A DNA stretch of 64,000 nucleotides from Rhizobium sp. 9140. GTDB taxonomy: Bacteria; Pseudomonadota; Alphaproteobacteria; Rhizobiales; Rhizobiaceae. A model generated the notes under the pieces. That model was not told the DNA's origin, did not search any database, and saw nothing but the letters and a program-made list of their open reading frames with translations. The stretch is taken from positions 2,173,501 through 2,237,500 of the forward strand of contig NZ_FJUR01000001.1 of the NCBI RefSeq assembly GCF_900067135.1, in the 5' to 3' direction. Within the stretch, counting starts at the first letter, position 1; each line of letters starts with the position of its first letter. The position numbers and the translations under genes were made by a program. Positions 26,879 to 36,334 of this stretch are shown here, in pieces.

Positions 26879-27232
26879 ATGTGCGACGGCAAAGCCGACT
26901 GCCGGCATGATGCCGGGCAACGAGGCCCCTATCGCGGCCGCAACTGGCGGGGTCCGTTCCCACGCACGCCGGGACGCCTTGCCGGCATGGCTCTGATCCG
27001 CCTCTATCAGCTAACCCTGTCGAGCTTCATCGGCAACGGCTGCCGCCATATCCCGACCTGTTCGGAGTACGGCTATGAGGCGATTGCCCGCCACGGCCTC
27101 TGGCCCGGCAGCTGGATGACGCTCTACCGGATCGCCCGTTGCGGCCCCGGCGGCAAGGGGGGGCTCGATCCGGTGCCGCCACAGCTTGTCGGCAAACTTC
27201 GGTGGCTGGCACCCTGGCGCCGCCGATCCTGA
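26879..27232 (+). CDS. yidD: Membrane protein insertion efficiency factor YidD
   Basis: A 117-residue protein of the YidD family (about 70-residue core), which assists YidC-dependent insertion of inner-membrane proteins. Core motifs are [20 protein letters not shown] then [11 protein letters not shown] with the conserved cysteines, and [17 protein letters not shown]. It carries an N-terminal extension of about 35 basic residues, and an internal start before MALIRLYQ is possible. It is usually found beside rnpA/yidC, but here follows an Fe-S scaffold-like gene and precedes thrS by 160 bp. Confidence 0.93.
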   Translation: MCDGKADCRHDAGQRGPYRGRNWRGPFPRTPGRLAGMALIRLYQLTLSSFIGNGCRHIPTCSEYGYEAIARHGLWPGSWMTLYRIARCGPGGKGGLDPVPPQLVGKLRWLAPWRRRS

Positions 27233-27392
27233 GGTCTGCGGCAATCCCAGCCTCTTTCCACTTTCGGCAAATGCCTTTATACCGCGCGCGTTCGTAGAGA
27301 AGAACCGCTTGCACCCGCATACCGGCCGCAAGCGGTCCCATTCATTGCATACCCACCCGCATTCGTTGGCGGGACTGGATAGGAGAAACAGC

Positions 27393-29384
27393 ATGTCCGT
27401 TGCCCTCACATTCCCCGATGGCTCCATTCGCGAATTTGCGCCCGGCACGACCGGCCGGGAGGTCGCTGAGTCGATTTCCAAATCGCTTGCCAAGAAGGCC
27501 GTCGCCATCGCGCTCGACGGTACGTTGCGCGATCTGTCCGATCCGGTCGAAAACGGCCGCCTCGAGATCGTCACCCGCGAAGACCCGCGCGCGCTGGAAC
27601 TGATCCGTCACGATGCCGCCCACGTCATGGCGGAAGCCGTGCAGGAGCTTTGGCCCGGCACGCAGGTGACGATCGGACCTGTCATCGAGAACGGTTTTTA
27701 TTACGACTTCGCCAAGGCCGAGCCCTTCACGCCCGACGATCTGCCGAAGATCGAAAAGCGGATGAAGGAGATCATTCAGCGCAACAAGCCTTTCACCAAG
27801 GAAGTCTGGCCGCGCGACAAAGCCCGTCAAGTGTTTGCCGATAAGGGTGAGGCATACAAGGTCGAACTGGTCGATGCGATCGCCGAGGGACAGGACCTCA
27901 AGATCTACTATCAGGGCGACTGGTTCGATCTCTGCCGCGGGCCGCATATGGCATCCACGGGCCAGATTGGCACGGCCTTCAAGCTGATGAAGGTCGCCGG
28001 CGCTTACTGGCGCGGCGACAGCAACAACCCGATGCTGACCCGCATCTACGGCACGGCCTGGCATACCCAGGAAGACCTCGACCGCTATCTGAATGTTTTG
28101 GCAGAAGCCGAAAAGCGCGATCACCGCAAGCTCGGCCGCGAAATGGATCTGTTCCATTTCCAGGAAGAGGGACCGGGCGTTGTCTTCTGGCATGGCAAGG
28201 GCTGGCGCATCTTCCAGACGCTCGTCGCCTACATGCGTCGTCGCCTCGCCGGCACCTATCAGGAGGTCAACGCACCGCAGGTTCTGGACAAGTCGCTGTG
28301 GGAAACGTCCGGTCACTGGGGCTGGTACCGCGACAACATGTTCAAGGTGACGGTCGCGGGCGACGATACGGATGACGATCGCGTCTTCGCGCTGAAGCCA
28401 ATGAACTGCCCGGGCCATGTGCAGATCTTCAAGCACGGCCTGAAGTCTTACCGCGAACTGCCCATCCGGCTTGCGGAATTTGGCAATGTTCACCGCTACG
28501 AACCGTCCGGCGCCCTGCATGGATTGATGCGCGTGCGCGGCTTTACGCAGGACGATGCGCATGTGTTCTGCACCGACGAGCAGATGGCTGCCGAATGCCT
28601 GCGCATCAATGACCTCATCCTCTCGGTCTATGAGGATTTCGGCTTCGACGAGGTCGTGGTCAAGCTTTCCACACGCCCGGAAAAGCGCGTTGGTTCCGAC
28701 GAACTCTGGGATCGCGCCGAGAGCGTGATGATGGAGGTGCTGAAGACCATCGAGGCGCAGTCGGAAGGCCGCATCAAGACCGGCATCCTGCCGGGCGAGG
28801 GCGCTTTTTACGGCCCGAAGTTCGAATATACGCTCAAGGACGCCATCGGCCGCGAATGGCAGTGCGGCACGACGCAGGTCGACTTCAACCTGCCAGAGCG
28901 CTTCGGTGCCTTCTACATCGACAGCAACTCGGAGAAGACGAAGCCCGTCATGATCCACCGCGCCATCTGTGGTTCGATGGAGCGGTTCCTCGGCATTCTC
29001 ATCGAGAACTTCGCCGGCCACATGCCGCTCTGGGTCTCGCCGCTGCAGATCGTCGTCGCCACCATCACCTCCGAGGCCGATGCCTACGGCGAGGAAGTGG
29101 CCGAACTCCTGCGCGAGGCAGGTCTCACGGTCGAGACCGACTTCCGCAATGAGAAGATCAACTACAAGGTCCGCGAACACTCCGTCACCAAGGTGCCCGT
29201 CATCATCGTCTGCGGGAAGCGGGAAGCGGAAGAACGCACGGTCAACATCCGCCGTCTGGGCTCGCAGGCTCAGACGCCGATGACGCTCGATGAAGCGATC
29301 GCAAGCCTCGTGGAAGAAGCGACACCGCCAGACCTTCGCCGCAAAGCCGAAGCGAGGAAAGCACGCGCCGCAGCAGCGGTCTGA
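27393..29384 (+). CDS. thrS: Threonyl-tRNA synthetase
   Basis: A 663-residue class II synthetase charging tRNA-Thr. Domains in order: TGS (1-62), the editing domain (about 65-225, with the [12 protein letters not shown] motif), catalytic core (about 245-535) and anticodon-binding domain (about 545-650). [14 protein letters not shown] holds the Zn-ligand Cys, and motif 3 is the [20 protein letters not shown] stretch. The start [10 protein letters not shown] has an AGGAG SD (27381-27386). No T-box or autoregulatory operator is apparent upstream. A terminator follows. Confidence 0.97.
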   Translation: MSVALTFPDGSIREFAPGTTGREVAESISKSLAKKAVAIALDGTLRDLSDPVENGRLEIVTREDPRALELIRHDAAHVMAEAVQELWPGTQVTIGPVIENGFYYDFAKAEPFTPDDLPKIEKRMKEIIQRNKPFTKEVWPRDKARQVFADKGEAYKVELVDAIAEGQDLKIYYQGDWFDLCRGPHMASTGQIGTAFKLMKVAGAYWRGDSNNPMLTRIYGTAWHTQEDLDRYLNVLAEAEKRDHRKLGREMDLFHFQEEGPGVVFWHGKGWRIFQTLVAYMRRRLAGTYQEVNAPQVLDKSLWETSGHWGWYRDNMFKVTVAGDDTDDDRVFALKPMNCPGHVQIFKHGLKSYRELPIRLAEFGNVHRYEPSGALHGLMRVRGFTQDDAHVFCTDEQMAAECLRINDLILSVYEDFGFDEVVVKLSTRPEKRVGSDELWDRAESVMMEVLKTIEAQSEGRIKTGILPGEGAFYGPKFEYTLKDAIGREWQCGTTQVDFNLPERFGAFYIDSNSEKTKPVMIHRAICGSMERFLGILIENFAGHMPLWVSPLQIVVATITSEADAYGEEVAELLREAGLTVETDFRNEKINYKVREHSVTKVPVIIVCGKREAEERTVNIRRLGSQAQTPMTLDEAIASLVEEATPPDLRRKAEARKARAAAAV

Positions 29385-29411
29385 GTGCTCGAACAGATAA
29401 TGAGATGAAGG

Positions 29412-29441
29412 AAAAGCCGGGCCGGGAGGTCCGGCTTTTCA
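29412..29441 (+). terminator. Rho-independent terminator of thrS
   Basis: Stem AAAAGCCGG (29412-29420) pairs with CCGGCTTTT (29431-29439) around a 10-nt loop, ending in a T-run 28 bp after the stop. Confidence 0.88.
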
Positions 29442-29505
29442 CATCAGATAGCGCGTGGGGGAGGTTGCGGGGAAAATGGGGTAGGTCGCGGGCGACGTAC
29501 GCCAC

Positions 29506-30561
29506 TCAGTCCTGAGCGTTGCCCGGTGCGACGGCTGCGGACTGGGCGCCCGGTTGCGCCGCCGTGTTTGATAGCAGCACCTCGACATCGGCATTCACGC
29601 CCGCCGTCACGGTGAAGTCGCGCTGGTAGATTTTCTCATTGTTGCGCGCCACGGCGCTGTAGTCGCCTTCGGCGAGCACCAGCGTCGGAAAGGCGCCGAC
29701 GCTTTCGCTGACCACGTCGCCGGATGCCGTTAGGATTGACCAGGCTGTGTCGGCGATCGCCTCACCGCCCGGTTCAGCGACCAGTTTCAAGGTCAGTTTT
29801 GCCGCCCGGTGCTGGATCGTCGCTTCGGTCAGCTTGCCCGCTTCCACCTGGATATCGGCGCGGATAACCGCGTTCACGGACCCGTAATTCGACACGACGT
29901 GATAGGTGCCGGTGTTCAGCCGCACGACGGTGCTGGGCTTCACATCCGCCACCACCAGCGCCCGCTCGCCGTCCTCCTTCACATCGGAAGAGAAGATCGA
30001 GAAGGAAAGCTCGCCCTGCGGGATACGCACGTCCGCGCCGGAGACGGCGTTGAGCGTGACGCCGCCTGCGTCGAGCACCAGCACCTGTCGCTCGAAGCTG
30101 CCGGTTTCCGCAACGCGAATCTTGCGTGTGGCGCCGGCGCGCCCGAAGGCGACGTTGACGAAATACTCGCCCGGCACCAGTTGGAATGCGGCCGAGCCGC
30201 CCTGCGACGTCGCCACCAGCGGCAGCTTTCCGTCGGACCCGGGGATGGGGCTGAACACGCGCCACGTCAGTCCCTGCTCCACGGCGCCGCCCTTGTCCTT
30301 CAGCAGTGCCTCCAGCCGCACGTCGCGGGTGGTCGGTCCGTGCGCGGCTTCGCTCGGAATAACCGGGCTGAAACTGTTTAGCTTGGGCATCTTTGGCTGA
30401 GCGGAGATCGAGGGGAAGCTCTTGAAGGGATCGTCCTGCACGTCCTGCGCCCATGCGCTGCCAGCCATGCCACCAGCCGCGCCGAAAACAATCATGGCAG
30501 CAAGGGCAAGGCCCGGACGAGGGGCCGAGGGCAGGCAGGTAAGAAGAGCCGGGTAACGCAT
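29506..30561 (-). CDS. Secreted repeat protein of unknown function
   Basis: A 351-residue exported protein with a signal peptide of about 39 residues (ending SAWAQ). After a linker it appears to contain three beta-sandwich-like repeats (about 75-160, 165-255, 260-335), each with a strand pattern such as GEYFVNVAFG, GTYHVVSNYG and GDYSAVARNN. This G-[ED/T]-Y spacing suggests carboxypeptidase-regulatory-like or PEGA-like modules. No catalytic residues are recognised. The start MRYPALLT is preceded by AGGAAG, but 12 bp away. Probably periplasmic. Confidence 0.72.
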   Translation of the reverse strand: MRYPALLTCLPSAPRPGLALAAMIVFGAAGGMAGSAWAQDVQDDPFKSFPSISAQPKMPKLNSFSPVIPSEAAHGPTTRDVRLEALLKDKGGAVEQGLTWRVFSPIPGSDGKLPLVATSQGGSAAFQLVPGEYFVNVAFGRAGATRKIRVAETGSFERQVLVLDAGGVTLNAVSGADVRIPQGELSFSIFSSDVKEDGERALVVADVKPSTVVRLNTGTYHVVSNYGSVNAVIRADIQVEAGKLTEATIQHRAAKLTLKLVAEPGGEAIADTAWSILTASGDVVSESVGAFPTLVLAEGDYSAVARNNEKIYQRDFTVTAGVNADVEVLLSNTAAQPGAQSAAVAPGNAQD

Positions 30562-30844
30562 GATACGGTTGACTTCCTGACGAGGTAGCTCCACTTGAGA
30601 CGCCGGTATGGCGAATTCGTGGCTGCCGGCAATGGACATCATCTGCGGCAACCTACTGCATAATGTGCAGGACCGGTACAGGGTTGCGCAAGGTTAAAGC
30701 ACTTCCGTTGTGCATATCGGTAGGCGGCGCCACGCTCGGGCCTTCGTGCCAAGCCATTCCGGCCGGCGGATAACGTCGGCAGCAGACGATATTCCGGCAT
30801 GCGACGGCCTCCGTCGCAGGACCGCTTCCGTGAAAGTGACCGAC

Positions 30845-31429
30845 ATGACGACGGCTCCCGGCCTCAAGGACTACCTCGCAACGCGCCGCTCCATCCCCGC
30901 CTTTCAGATGTGCGAACCCGGACCTGGGCAGGCGGAGATCGAGGAGATGCTGACGCTCGCCTCGCGCGTTCCCGATCACGGCAAGCTCGCGCCGTGGCGC
31001 TTCATCGTTTATCGCGGCGAAGAACGTGGCCGTATCAGTGCGGATCTTGCCCGCTTGGCGCTGGAGGCGAAACCGGATCTTTCCGAGGAGATGATCAAGG
31101 TCGAAAACACGCGATTGACCCGCGCGCCGGTCGTCGTCGCCGTCGTCAGCACGGCCGCGCCGCATGCCAAGGTGCCAGAGTGGGAACAGATCATGTCGGC
31201 CGGCGCCGTCTGCCTCAACCTGTTGATGGCTGCCAATGCGCTCGGCTATTGCTCGAACTGGCTGAGCGAGTGGTTCGCATTCGATCAGCGCGCCTTTCCG
31301 GTTCTCGGCATTCGGGACAATGAGAAGGTTGCCGGCTTCATCCATGTCGGCTCGCCGCAGGTGCCGCCGACGGAGCGTCCGCGTCCGGCACTCTCCGACA
31401 TCGTCACCTGGGTCGGCAGCGACGCGTAA
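30845..31429 (+). CDS. Nitroreductase-family flavoprotein (YdjA-like)
   Basis: A 194-residue FMN-dependent reductase of the small nitroreductase subgroup. FMN-binding elements are the N-terminal TRRSIPAF (arginines), the [15 protein letters not shown] segment, and [39 protein letters not shown] closes the domain. Substrate unknown. The ATG at 30845 matches the YdjA start. It is followed after 7 bp by a flavin-reductase-like gene, so the two probably share a message. Confidence 0.88.
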   Translation: MTTAPGLKDYLATRRSIPAFQMCEPGPGQAEIEEMLTLASRVPDHGKLAPWRFIVYRGEERGRISADLARLALEAKPDLSEEMIKVENTRLTRAPVVVAVVSTAAPHAKVPEWEQIMSAGAVCLNLLMAANALGYCSNWLSEWFAFDQRAFPVLGIRDNEKVAGFIHVGSPQVPPTERPRPALSDIVTWVGSDA

Positions 31430-31436
31430 GGGCTCT

Positions 31437-32042
31437 ATGATGTTTTATCCCACCGAAACCAACGCCCACGGCCTGCCGCACGATCCGTTCAAGGCCATTG
31501 TCTCGCCGCGGCCGATCGGCTGGATCGGCACGCGGGCAGAGGACGGCAGCCTCAATCTCGCGCCCTACTCCTTCTTCAACGCCATCTGCGATAAGCCGAA
31601 GATGGTGATGTTCTCGTCCTCCGGCTGGAAGGACTCGGTCCGCAATATCGAGGAGACCGGCGTCTTCACCGCAAGCTTCGTCAGCCGCGACCTCATCGAC
31701 CCGATGAACCGCTCCTCGGCCCCGTTGCCGCACGGGGAAAGCGAGTTCGCCGCCGCCGGCCTGACGCCGGTCGATGGAAACCTCGTCCAGGCGCCGTTCG
31801 TCGGCGAGGCCTATGCTGCGCTCGAATGCCGGATGACGGAGATGTTCCGGCCGAAGACCTTGTCCGGCGAGCCCGCCGAAAACCATGTGGTCATCGGGCA
31901 GGTGGTCGGCATCCACATCCGCGAGGAAGCCTTGCGAGACGGTCGCTTCGACATGGCGAAGGCGCGTCCGGTCGGTCGGCTCGGCTACATGGATTATGCC
32001 GACGCCGGCGATGTCTTCGAACTGTTTCGCCCGAAGCGCTGA
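31437..32042 (+). CDS. Flavin reductase-like FMN-binding protein
   Basis: A 201-residue protein of the flavin reductase-like split-barrel family. The ISR-type segment VSPRPIGWIGTRAEDGSLNL is followed by NLAPYSFFNAICDKPKMVMF, which forms the FMN site, and ENHVVIGQVVGIHI near the C-terminus. It could supply reduced flavin or act directly as a reductase. Two adjacent ATG codons (31437, 31440) are possible starts. It directly follows a nitroreductase gene. Confidence 0.88.
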   Translation: MMFYPTETNAHGLPHDPFKAIVSPRPIGWIGTRAEDGSLNLAPYSFFNAICDKPKMVMFSSSGWKDSVRNIEETGVFTASFVSRDLIDPMNRSSAPLPHGESEFAAAGLTPVDGNLVQAPFVGEAYAALECRMTEMFRPKTLSGEPAENHVVIGQVVGIHIREEALRDGRFDMAKARPVGRLGYMDYADAGDVFELFRPKR

Positions 32043-32074
32043 GCTGTAGGAGTTGGACGCCCCGCTCGAAAATA

Positions 32075-32737
32075 TCAGTCCGCGCGGCTGTCTTGCCCCA
32101 GCGTTACCCATTGCGCCGCCGTCCGCAAAAGCACGTTCCGGAATCCGTGATCCAGCGCGGAATCGCGCAGGCGCTCCAGCGCATACCCATCGGTTTCTCC
32201 CGAGGGCAGGGACCAGAAACAGGGTACGCGGGCGCTCACAGCCTGCAGAATCATGTAGCCACGCGCCATGATGACGGCCGGGGATGTGGACCGAGCCGCC
32301 TTTCCCGGCAGGCCGAGGGCATCGGCAAGTGCGTCCTCGTCCAGCACCAGCGCGATCAGGCGCGCCGACGCGCCGGACAGGCGTTCGGTACCGAGGAAAC
32401 TTGCCGGTGACGTGCCGAAGACAGCAAGGATCGAAAGACTGCCGGCCCCAAGGCCCGCTTCGGCCTCGATCACGCCGAGCGCGATGTCCGCCGCCTGCAG
32501 ATCGGCGCGTCCCCGACAGTCTGGCAGCAAGATCCCATCCGGGCGGAGCGTTTCGAAAACGGCTATGGTATCGTCTCGCTCAACCGCATCGAGGCTAACC
32601 TCGAGGAGCAGACGCTGCGGGCGCGGTGTCGGAACAGGGTCTTCCAACCCGATCACGACGGCAAAAGCTGCGTCAGCTGGCGTATCGCCCGGGGTCAGCC
32701 GCACGATCGGACCGGTTTCGCTGGCGTTAATCGACAT
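32075..32737 (-). CDS. Diverged HpcH/HpaI (CitE-like) family protein
   Basis: A 220-residue protein that resembles the citrate-lyase beta/HpcH TIM-barrel family in pattern (RPDGILLPDCRG, LGVIEAEAGLGAGSLSILAVFGT, SPAVIMARGYMILQA) but lacks the clear metal-binding Glu/Asp set and the Arg pocket of active CoA-ester lyases. It is shorter than CitE (about 280-300). I therefore treat it as a degenerate or repurposed homolog with moderate confidence. It diverges from the DUF2336 gene. Confidence 0.55.
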   Translation of the reverse strand: MSINASETGPIVRLTPGDTPADAAFAVVIGLEDPVPTPRPQRLLLEVSLDAVERDDTIAVFETLRPDGILLPDCRGRADLQAADIALGVIEAEAGLGAGSLSILAVFGTSPASFLGTERLSGASARLIALVLDEDALADALGLPGKAARSTSPAVIMARGYMILQAVSARVPCFWSLPSGETDGYALERLRDSALDHGFRNVLLRTAAQWVTLGQDSRAD

Positions 32738-32812
32738 GGTGAACCAATCTTAAACGTTTCGCATTTAACGTGACGACATCAGCATTTGTTCGTTTTGCGT
32801 AGTGGGGCGTCG

Positions 32813-33940
32813 GTGATCATACAAGCATTTCTCCGCTGGGTCGAAACCGCAAAGGCAACGGACCGCGCCCGCGCTGCCAGCGCCCTGGCGCGCGCCTATT
32901 GTGCGAAGGATGGCAACCGGATCGACCGGCATGCAGCCGATATGGCGATGACCTTTCTTCTGGACGATCCCTCACCAAAGGTGCGTCTGGCCCTTGCCGA
33001 AGCGCTGGCGTCGGCGAGGGACGCCCCACGTCCAATCATTCTGTCGCTGGCCGAAGACCAGCCGGAGATCGCCTTCGCCGTCGCCACCCGCTCCCCCGTT
33101 CTCTCCGATGACGATCTGATCGATCTTGCGGCGCGCGGAACGCCCGAGCTGCGCGCCTTCATCGCCTCCCGGAAAACGGTATCTCGCACTGTGGCGGCTG
33201 CCATCGGCGAAATCGGCGGTGTGCCGGAGGTCGTGATCCTCCTCGAAAATTCCTCGGCCGACATTTCGCGCCGAACCCTGAAGCGTCTCGCGGATCGTCA
33301 TGGAGATGTTTGCACCGTGCGCAACATGCTTCTGGAGCGCGAGGATCTGCCGGCAGATGCGCGGCAGGTTCTGGTCGAGCATGTGGGCACCGCGCTGAAC
33401 GGCGTGGCTTTCCTCCAAGCCGTGGTCGGGACCGAACGCCTACAGCGTGTAGCTCGGCAGGCCTGCGAAACCGCCGCCATCGACATGGCGGGCGAGGTCG
33501 CGGACGTGGATATCAAAGCCTTGATCGCGGAACTCCGCACGACCGGACGCCTGACGCCTGCCTTGCTGGTCAACGCACTTTGCCATGGCCGCATCGACTT
33601 CTTCGCAGCCGCCATCGTGGACTTGACCCATGTTGGCGAAAAGCGGGTGCGCTCCATTCTCTCGGACGGACGGACGCAAGCGCTCCAGGCTCTGTTCGAA
33701 TCGGGCGGTCTTGGTCGCGAGATCGGTGCGCTTTTCGCAGAAGCCATCCTGATCTGGCGGAGAGAGCGACGACAGGGCAGCCATCTCCCCGCAGCGTCCA
33801 TCGCCGCAGTCCTCGTCCATCGCCTGCGCCAGACGCCGGATAGCTCCGGCTTGTCGGAATGTGTGGAAAAGCTCGCCATCGCCGAGCAGCGGCGCTTCGC
33901 CCGCGATTACGCGCAACTGGCTGCACGACAGGCGGCCTGA
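32813..33940 (+). CDS. DUF2336 helical-repeat protein
   Basis: A 375-residue alpha-helical protein. HEAT-like helical repeats are visible (DPSPKVRLALAEALASA, DQPEIAFAVATRSP, GTPELRAFIASRKTVS), which is the DUF2336 pattern in alphaproteobacteria; no enzyme motif is present. A GTG at 32813 is the likely start since GGGGCG is a suitable SD and no ATG is near. Related proteins occur beside signalling or cell-cycle genes, but the function is unknown. Confidence 0.75.
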   Translation: MIIQAFLRWVETAKATDRARAASALARAYCAKDGNRIDRHAADMAMTFLLDDPSPKVRLALAEALASARDAPRPIILSLAEDQPEIAFAVATRSPVLSDDDLIDLAARGTPELRAFIASRKTVSRTVAAAIGEIGGVPEVVILLENSSADISRRTLKRLADRHGDVCTVRNMLLEREDLPADARQVLVEHVGTALNGVAFLQAVVGTERLQRVARQACETAAIDMAGEVADVDIKALIAELRTTGRLTPALLVNALCHGRIDFFAAAIVDLTHVGEKRVRSILSDGRTQALQALFESGGLGREIGALFAEAILIWRRERRQGSHLPAASIAAVLVHRLRQTPDSSGLSECVEKLAIAEQRRFARDYAQLAARQAA

Positions 33941-34084
33941 CACAGGCGCGCGTCGTCCCATCGGCTCGAGTACGCCGCATGTCGGAAGGCTTTCGTCCGG
34001 CAACGAATTCCGATTGCTGACGGGATACTGTAAGGCATGGGTGACGCCGGAAATGGCGAAGATTATTGCACAAGGAGAAGCTCC

Positions 34085-35107
34085 ATGTCCGAAGCGAATC
34101 GGCGAGCCGTCGTCACCGGTGCGGGTGGGTTTCTTGGCCGCCATCTGACGCTGTCCCTCTTGCGGCAGGACTATGCTGTCTGCGGAACCTTTCGCTCGGC
34201 CGTTCGCGGCAAGCAGGCAAGGATGGCTCTTGAAGAGATGCACGGACAGCCCGCCGACAATCTCACTGTCGCCCTCGCGGATCTGGAATCCAATGACGGT
34301 TGGTCGGCGGCGCTGAACGGTGCCGATGCTCTGTTCCACACAGCATCGCCTTTTCCGGCCAAGACGCCGGACGATCCGCAGGACGTGATTCGGCCGGCTG
34401 TCGAGGGCACCCGGCGCGTCTTAAGGGCAGCGGCCGACGCCGGTATTCGCCGCGTCGTGCTGACCTCATCGATTGCCGCCGTCATGTATGGCGATGGCGT
34501 GGCCCCCTATGACGAGCGCAACTGGACGGACGCGGACGGCAAGTTCGCCACCGTCTACTACGCGTCGAAGACGCTCGCCGAGCGCGCCGCCTGGGCCGAG
34601 GCCGAAGCGCTGGGTCTCGACCTGACGGTGCTCTGCCCGGGCATGATCCTCGGTCCGATGATCGGAAAGACGGTGGCGACCTCGGTCGGGACCGTGCGCA
34701 ATCTGCTGAACGGCCGCTATCCCGCCATGCCCAAGTTTTCCGTGCCCATCGTCGATGTCCGCGATGTCGCGACGGCGCATGTCTTGGCGCTCCAGACCGA
34801 GGCCGCGATCGGCGAGCGGTTCATCATCGCCGGGCAGTCGCTGAGCATCGCGGACATCGTCGCCATTCTCCGCGAGGCGGTTCCCGAGAGAGGGGGGAAG
34901 TTGCCCGGGATGACCGTTCCGAACTGGACGGCCAAGGCTGCAGCCTCCATGCATCCCGGCCTTGCCATGATCGTGAAGGAGCTTGGACGCGACAACCGCG
35001 TGAACAGCGAAAAGGCACGACGCCTGCTCGGCTGGACGACGCGCCCGGAGCGCGAGACCATCGCGGGAACCGCCACAAGCCTGATTGCTGCCGGCTTGAT
35101 CATCTGA
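34085..35107 (+). CDS. NAD(P)-dependent extended SDR (dihydroflavonol-reductase-like)
   Basis: A 340-residue extended short-chain dehydrogenase. The nucleotide-binding motif TGAGGFLG is at 11-18, the catalytic YxxxK is YYASK, and TSSIAAVMYG supplies the catalytic Ser/Thr. PIVDVRDVATAHVLAL is typical of the dihydroflavonol-4-reductase/aldehyde-reductase group, which reduces aldehydes or ketones with NADPH. Substrate not assignable. AAGGAG at 34073-34078 is the SD for the ATG at 34085. It stands alone between two unrelated genes. Confidence 0.88.
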   Translation: MSEANRRAVVTGAGGFLGRHLTLSLLRQDYAVCGTFRSAVRGKQARMALEEMHGQPADNLTVALADLESNDGWSAALNGADALFHTASPFPAKTPDDPQDVIRPAVEGTRRVLRAAADAGIRRVVLTSSIAAVMYGDGVAPYDERNWTDADGKFATVYYASKTLAERAAWAEAEALGLDLTVLCPGMILGPMIGKTVATSVGTVRNLLNGRYPAMPKFSVPIVDVRDVATAHVLALQTEAAIGERFIIAGQSLSIADIVAILREAVPERGGKLPGMTVPNWTAKAAASMHPGLAMIVKELGRDNRVNSEKARRLLGWTTRPERETIAGTATSLIAAGLII

Positions 35108-35141
35108 CCGCAGGCACGTCGAGGGCGCCGTTCGCCGGACG

Positions 35142-35624
35142 TCAACGGGCGATTCGCGTTGCAACCCAGGAATAGCCGTCACCCAGATAGTGAACGGGAA
35201 CGGACATCGCATGGCGGATCTTCTGCGTGTCCGGCAACACGCCGCGGATCATTGCGTAAGCCCGCTGGGGTAGCGGCTGACGCTCTCCAGAGGCGGCATC
35301 GGCCGGATGTGGAGCGGGTGGTGCGTTCGCAGATGCTGCTGTCGGGAGGGATGCCGGCGAGGGCGTGGAGGCGAGCGGGGGTGTGGAAGGAGCGACGGTG
35401 TCGTTTTCCGCTGCCGTTGCAATCGATGCGTCCACGGTCTTCTCGCACATGGCGACGATCACCGGATAACTGGCATTCGAATAGGCGGGGAGCTTTCGCT
35501 GGGATTGGTCGTCGCAGGCGGCCACCGTTTCCCATGAGCCCTTTACCGTATCGACGTAATGGCACTGGCTGACGCTGTCGTCACATCCGAGAATCGTCAT
35601 CACGACAAGCGCTGCAGTCACCAT
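35142..35624 (-). CDS. Putative lipoprotein, Pro/Ala-rich
   Basis: A 160-residue protein with a short hydrophobic N-terminus ending in a lipobox-like MTILGC (Cys14), so it is probably lipidated. A Cys-rich head (CDDSVSQCHYVD, VAACDDQSQRK) is followed by a long disordered Pro/Ser/Ala linker (about 75-115) and a C-terminal YAMIRGVLPDTQKIRHAM segment. No family is recognised. It converges on the SDR gene with 34 bp between ends. Confidence 0.65.
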   Translation of the reverse strand: MVTAALVVMTILGCDDSVSQCHYVDTVKGSWETVAACDDQSQRKLPAYSNASYPVIVAMCEKTVDASIATAAENDTVAPSTPPLASTPSPASLPTAASANAPPAPHPADAASGERQPLPQRAYAMIRGVLPDTQKIRHAMSVPVHYLGDGYSWVATRIAR

Positions 35625-35847
35625 GATCTGTTCTCTCTCCTGTTTCGAAGACGATGGTAAACAAATCGTAGCTCGGAATTATGGCGCGAACATCCCAGCG
35701 GTCATCGATTTCGTTTTGGCTTCACCGCAGCACGCACAAGCCGTCATCGTACCCTCTGGATCGCTGTCAGAATCGGTATAGAAACAGCTGAAGCAGCTTT
35801 TGCTGCTCTTCACCTTGCAGATTCTCTTTCTCAGGAAACGAAGCCAA

Positions 35848-36306
35848 GTGACTCTGGACATTCGAAAAGAACCCCCGCGTCAACCTGACGTCATCGATCT
35901 TCTCAACCAGTCGGACGCCTACGCCCAGTCGCTTTACCCGGCGGAGAGCAACCATCTGGTCGATCTTGAGACGCTGGAAAAGCCGGAAGTCTCGTTTCTC
36001 GTCGCGCGGCATGACGGCGCCATCATCGGCTGCTGCGCGCTGGTGGCGGCCGGTGATGGCAGCGGCGAGATCAAGCGGATGTTCGTCGACCCGAAGGCGC
36101 GTGGCATGCGCGCAGGACGGTCTCTCCTGGACGCGATCGAGCAGACCGCGCGGGACACCGGACTGACGACGGTCCGGCTCGAAACCGGGATCTACCAGCC
36201 GGAAGCCATCAGTCTTTACCGCAAGGCGGGCTACCGCGACATCGAGCCGTTCGGAAGCTACAAGCCCGATCCGCTCAGCCTTTTCATGGAAAAGATCGTC
36301 GCCTGA
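35848..36306 (+). CDS. GNAT N-acetyltransferase
   Basis: A 152-residue acetyltransferase with the standard GNAT motif A (IKRMFVDPKARGMRAGRSLL) and motif B (LYRKAGYRDIEPFG). ETGIYQPEAISLYRKAG resembles amino-acid and small-molecule acetyltransferases of the PanZ/ArgA-like or MnaT types, but the substrate is open. GTG at 35848 is the likely start with AGGAAA upstream. The parE gene converges from the other side, 28 bp away. Confidence 0.85.
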   Translation: MTLDIRKEPPRQPDVIDLLNQSDAYAQSLYPAESNHLVDLETLEKPEVSFLVARHDGAIIGCCALVAAGDGSGEIKRMFVDPKARGMRAGRSLLDAIEQTARDTGLTTVRLETGIYQPEAISLYRKAGYRDIEPFGSYKPDPLSLFMEKIVA

Positions 36307-36334
36307 TCAAAAGGGACGGACACAACGTTGCCGA

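Noticed and set aside
27233..27392. T-box or other leader regulating thrS
   Set aside because: No specifier-loop structure or T-box sequence is visible; T-boxes are rare outside Gram-positive bacteria.
27342..29180. 612-codon minus-strand frame antisense to thrS
   Set aside because: It is a shadow of the thrS codon bias with no recognised motif.
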